The notes below the pieces were generated by a model, which searched no databases, had not been told where the DNA came from, and saw only the letters and a list, made by a program, of their open reading frames with translations. Positions 5,883 to 8,067 of a stretch of 8,067 nt of DNA are shown here, in pieces. The stretch spans positions 1 to 8,067 of the forward strand of contig JAOPZG010000474.1 of NCBI GenBank assembly GCA_025964215.1. The letters run 5' to 3'. How positions within the stretch are numbered: position 1 is the first letter of the stretch; each line of letters opens with the position of its first letter. The stretch is from Conexibacter sp. GTDB lineage: Bacteria; Actinomycetota; Thermoleophilia; Solirubrobacterales; Solirubrobacteraceae. The position numbers were made by a program, and so were the translations under genes.

Positions 5883-6733
5883 TGCCCGACGCCGCGACCA
5901 TCGACGAGCTGCTGCGCCGGATCGGCCTGGACGCGCGGCCGGCCCCGGACGCGGACGGCCTGCGGGCCGTCCACCGCGCGTTCGTCGCGAGCCTGGCCTA
6001 CGACGGCCTGACCGCGCAGCTCGGCGAGCACGCCCCGCTGGACCCCGACGCGCTGATCGCCCGGACGCTCGCGACCGGGCGCGGCGGCTACTGCTTCGAG
6101 ATCAACACCATCCTGCTCACGCTGCTCGAGGCGCTGGACTTCGGGATGGAGCGGCGCGAGGGGGTGGTCGGCGAGCGGGGAGCCTCGCCGACCAACCACC
6201 TGGCCTTGGTCGCCACGACGCGGGAGGGCGACTCCTACATCTGCGACGCCGGATGGGGAGAGGGGCCGTTGGAGCCGCTGGCGCTGCGCCCGGGCGCGCA
6301 CGCGCAGGGGCCGTTCACGTGGACGGTGGGGCGCGACGGCGACGGCTGGTGGGTGGGCCAGCACGCGTGGGGATCCTCGCCGGGCTTCCGCTTCGGCGAC
6401 GCGCCCGTGGAGCTGAGCGCGTTCGCGCAGCATCACGCGCGGCTCGCCACCTCACCCGACTCGAGCTTCGTCCAGACGCTCGTCGTCCAGCAGCCGCACG
6501 CCGACCACGTGGTCACGCTGCGCGCCCGGACCCTGTCGCGCAAGGGCCCGGAGATCGACGAGCGCACCGTCCTGGAGGACGAGGCCGCGCTCGCCGGCAC
6601 GCTCCAGGGCGTCTTCGGCATCGCGCCGCTGGGGCCCGAGCGCACGGCCCGCCTGTGGGCCGGCGCCCGCGCCCAGCACGACGCGTTCGTCAGCGCGCGG
6701 GAAGCGGCACATCGGCGACCTGCGTCAGCCTGA
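5882..6733 (+). CDS. nat: Arylamine N-acetyltransferase
   Basis: Cytoplasmic enzyme of 283 aa that moves an acyl group from acyl-CoA to arylamines or hydrazines through a cysteine thioester. The catalytic triad is complete: Cys71 in RGGYCFEIN, His106 in PTNHLALV, and Asp122 in ICDAGWG. The length is normal for the family. Ahead of the Cys the stretch SLAYDGLTAQLG stands where many members have a P(F/Y)EN-type motif, a modest divergence. The GTG start at 5882 places the first helix (TIDELLRRIGL) as in relatives, and the TAGAGT box 8 nt upstream suggests a leaderless mRNA. The last 44 nt overlap the 3' end of the convergent VOC gene, and the C-terminal tail (REAAHRRPASA) is probably not conserved. 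The substrate in vivo is unknown: detoxification or secondary-metabolite amide formation are both possible, and no biosynthetic partner lies in the window. Confidence 0.95.
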   Translation: MPDAATIDELLRRIGLDARPAPDADGLRAVHRAFVASLAYDGLTAQLGEHAPLDPDALIARTLATGRGGYCFEINTILLTLLEALDFGMERREGVVGERGASPTNHLALVATTREGDSYICDAGWGEGPLEPLALRPGAHAQGPFTWTVGRDGDGWWVGQHAWGSSPGFRFGDAPVELSAFAQHHARLATSPDSSFVQTLVVQQPHADHVVTLRARTLSRKGPEIDERTVLEDEAALAGTLQGVFGIAPLGPERTARLWAGARAQHDAFVSAREAAHRRPASA

Positions 6734-7109
6734 AGCCGTTGCCGAACGGGTCGCGGAAGCCGCAGTCGACGCCGTAGAAGACGTCCTCCGGCTCGCTCGT
6801 GAACTCAACCCCGCGCGCCGAGAGCTCCGCGTAGGCCGCGCGGCAGTCGTCGGTCTGGATGATGATCCCGTTGAGGCCGCCGCGGGCCATCAGCGAGCGG
6901 ACGTCGGCCTCGATGTCCGGCCGCACCGACGGGTCGATCAGCGAGATCTCGAAGTCGTCCTGGCCGGGCGGGCCGACGGTGACCCAGTGCCACTCGCCGG
7001 CGTCGACCTCGACGCGCTTCTCGAAGCCGAGCTTCTCGGTGTACCACGCGAGCGCCTCGGCCTGATCGCCGACCATCGCGCAGAGGATCCCTACCTTGAG
7101 GTTGAGCAT
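6690..7109 (-). CDS. VOC-fold (glyoxalase/bleomycin-resistance superfamily) protein
   Basis: Small cytoplasmic protein of 139 aa with the paired beta-alpha-beta-beta-beta modules of the vicinal oxygen chelate fold. Module one spans about 1-58 (ALAWYTEKLGFE, VTVGPPGQDDFEISL) and module two about 78-132 (LNGIIIQTDD, AYAELSARGVEF, FRDPFGNGFRLTQ). The family's metal ligands are only partly evident: Glu54 is in place, but the usual C-terminal Glu after the GN turn is Arg (GNGFRL), and no His is obvious on the first strand. Glyoxalase I activity is therefore doubtful, and a binding or resistance role, or another enzyme activity, is possible. The ATG at 7109 is chosen because the fold starts at once (LNLKVGILCAMV) and a TAGCGT box precedes it by 7 nt. 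The AraC-type gene upstream on the same strand is a frequent partner of this VOC type in actinobacteria. Confidence 0.88.
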   Translation of the reverse strand: MLNLKVGILCAMVGDQAEALAWYTEKLGFEKRVEVDAGEWHWVTVGPPGQDDFEISLIDPSVRPDIEADVRSLMARGGLNGIIIQTDDCRAAYAELSARGVEFTSEPEDVFYGVDCGFRDPFGNGFRLTQVADVPLPAR

Positions 7110-7116
7110 GCGCCCG

Positions 7117-7122
7117 ACGCTA
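7117..7122 (-). promoter_or_regulatory. -10-like box of the VOC gene
   Basis: On the minus strand TAGCGT ends 7 nt before the ATG at 7109, with no ribosome binding site. It suggests that the VOC gene can be transcribed as a leaderless mRNA from its own promoter, apart from read-through from the AraC gene 59 nt upstream. Confidence 0.5.
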
Positions 7123-7168
7123 ACGCCGGCCGGGCGCCCGCGCTTCTCGAAACCTGCGCACCCGCTCC

Positions 7169-7603
7169 TCAGCGCTGCGCGTCGGGCACCGCGCGCGGGC
7201 GCAGCCACTCGCGCCGGAAGCACGACGGGATCCGCGCGAGCAGCGCCTCCTCGCGGACCTGCTCGCGCCACGCCGTCGGCGACAGCCCGACCGTGCGCTT
7301 GAACGTCGCGCTGAACGACCCGAGCGAGGCGTAGCCGACGGCCACGCAGATCTCGCCGACCGTCAGCTCGCTCAGCCGCAGCAGCTCCTGCGCCCGCTCG
7401 ATCCGCCGCGTCTGGAGGTACTGGTGCGGCGTCTCGCCGAAGGTCTCCTTGAAGCAGCGGCTGAAGTGCGCGGTCGAGCTGTGCGCGCGGCGCGCCAGCG
7501 CCGGCACGTCGAGCGACGGGTCGCCGTAGCGCGCGTCCGCGTGGTCGCGGGCGCGCAGCAGGTGGCGGGCGGGTGGGGACGGCGCGGGCACGCTGCGCGG
7601 CAC
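7169..7603 (-). CDS. Small AraC-type HTH transcriptional regulator
   Basis: DNA-binding protein of 144 aa consisting almost only of the AraC/XylS double helix-turn-helix domain. The first HTH is about 31-52 (LDVPALARRAHSSTAHFSRCFK), linked by TPHQYLQTRRIERAQELL to the second at about 80-103 (VGEICVAVGYASLGSFSATFKR), then the family ending GLSPTAWR at 106-113. There is no N-terminal effector domain, so ligand sensing, if any, is elsewhere or absent. The GTG at 7603 is used because it lies one base after the TAA stop of the PucR-type gene, which suggests coupled translation; no good ribosome binding site is seen, and a second in-frame GTG at 7591 is possible. It probably activates the VOC gene downstream, judging only from the common pairing. 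The family call is secure. Confidence 0.92.
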   Translation of the reverse strand: MPRSVPAPSPPARHLLRARDHADARYGDPSLDVPALARRAHSSTAHFSRCFKETFGETPHQYLQTRRIERAQELLRLSELTVGEICVAVGYASLGSFSATFKRTVGLSPTAWREQVREEALLARIPSCFRREWLRPRAVPDAQR

Positions 7604-7604
7604 G

Positions 7605-8067
7605 TTACGCCGTGCCGTGCAGCCGCGCCAGCTTCAGCGCGAGCTCGAGCGAGAGGAGGTCCTCCTGCGCGAGGTCCAGACCGGTGAGGGACTCGATGCG
7701 ATCGAGCCGCTGCCGGAGCGTGTTGGTGTGGATGTAGAGCGCCCGCGCGGTGGCGGCGAGCGCGCCGCGGTCGCCGAGGTGGCGCTCCAGGGTCTGGAGC
7801 AGCTCGGTGCGCCGCTTGGCGTCGTAGGCCGCGAGCGTCGCGATCGCCGTCGCGTGGCGCTCGTCCGGCGCGTGGCCGGAGGGGAGCTGCGCGAGGTAGC
7901 GGTAGACGCCGAGCTCGCCGTAGCCGCGGGTGCCGCCATGCGGCTCGACCGCGCGGGCGACGTGCGCCGCGCAGAGCGCCTCCGAGAGGCCGCGCTCGTC
8001 GCCGGCCAGCCCGCGGCGTGGCTCGCTGCGCCCACCGGCGAGGCGCTCCTCGTGGGCGATGCGCTCG
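7605..8067 (-). CDS. PucR/CdaR-type transcriptional regulator, 5' partial
   Basis: C-terminal 153 residues of a regulator whose N-terminal part lies beyond the right edge; no start codon in this frame falls inside the window. Visible residues 49-61 (YGELGVYRYLAQL) match the conserved stretch before the DNA-binding end, and 84-147 form the PucR C-terminal HTH: RRTELLQTLERHL, then GALAATARALYIHTNTLRQR and LDRIESLTGLDL. The HTH of this family typically reads HRNTLRYRL where this one has HTNTLRQRL, so the core is kept. Members respond to small molecules such as purine or sugar-acid pathway intermediates through varied N-terminal domains, which cannot be judged here. The stop lies one base before the AraC-type start, indicating a shared transcript. 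Confidence 0.9.
   Translation of the reverse strand, partial: ERIAHEERLAGGRSEPRRGLAGDERGLSEALCAAHVARAVEPHGGTRGYGELGVYRYLAQLPSGHAPDERHATAIATLAAYDAKRRTELLQTLERHLGDRGALAATARALYIHTNTLRQRLDRIESLTGLDLAQEDLLSLELALKLARLHGTA

Noticed and set aside
4171..5901. Minus-strand open frame of 576 codons opposite the TetR and secreted-protein genes
   Set aside because: Composition typical of a GC-rich antisense frame, with no family match, while the plus strand carries clear genes.
7131..7140. Palindrome CGGGCGCCCG between the AraC and VOC genes as a terminator or operator
   Set aside because: Self-complementary 10-mers are common by chance at this GC content, it cannot form a hairpin with a normal loop, and no T-run follows.
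7634..8035. Minus-strand open frame of 133 codons at the right end
   Set aside because: Ser/Arg/Ala/Thr low-complexity translation; the neighbouring frame (stop at 7605-7607) reads as a PucR C-terminal HTH and is the real gene.
1..8067. CRISPR array, insertion sequence, tRNA/rRNA gene, defence island or biosynthetic cluster
   Set aside because: No repeat-spacer pattern, transposase, terminal inverted repeats, RNA gene features or related gene set were seen; codon use looks even throughout.

Overview
The window is a dense, GC-rich bacterial chromosomal segment, by eye around 70% G+C or more. It holds nine protein-coding genes, and the first and last are cut by the window edges. An actinobacterium of the Thermoleophilia/Solirubrobacterales type fits best. 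The reasons are the strong GC bias, the secreted protein with a fibronectin-III-like module of the 'VDPNGAATTFQFQYG' style common in that group, and four genes that look leaderless, with a TANNNT box 7-8 nt before the start codon and no Shine-Dalgarno sequence. This assignment is an inference. I see no mobile elements, CRISPR arrays, tRNA or rRNA genes.

Left part (1-2359, + strand): the 3' part of a GGDEF-EAL cyclic-di-GMP protein overlaps the start of an Amt-family ammonium transporter through ATGA, so the two are probably co-translated. The EAL domain has Tyr where the second Asp of the DDFG motif is expected. The Amt has Phe where the pore Trp of E. coli AmtB sits.

Middle part (2362-4791): two minus-strand redox genes, a CurA/PTGR-type NADP-dependent oxidoreductase followed by a 15-PGDH-like short-chain dehydrogenase, overlap by one base (TGATG). 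They are transcribed divergently from a TetR-family regulator. The 49-nt gap between the divergent start codons carries a perfect 18-bp palindrome that covers the -10 box and start-codon A of the redox operon. This looks like a self-contained, ligand-inducible module acting on alcohol, enone or quinone-like substrates.

Right part (4876-8067): a secreted three-module beta-sandwich protein is followed by a leaderless arylamine N-acetyltransferase with an intact Cys-His-Asp triad. Its 3' end overlaps by 44 nt the 3' end of a convergent minus-strand VOC-fold protein. Upstream of the VOC gene on the minus strand are a small AraC-type HTH regulator, a common partner of this VOC type, and the C-terminal half of a PucR/CdaR-type regulator that ends 1 nt before the AraC start.

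No single locus amounts to a clearly new system. The points most worth a second look are the repeated leaderless promoter motif, the compact TetR operator, and the coupled c-di-GMP/ammonium transporter pair with its altered EAL site.
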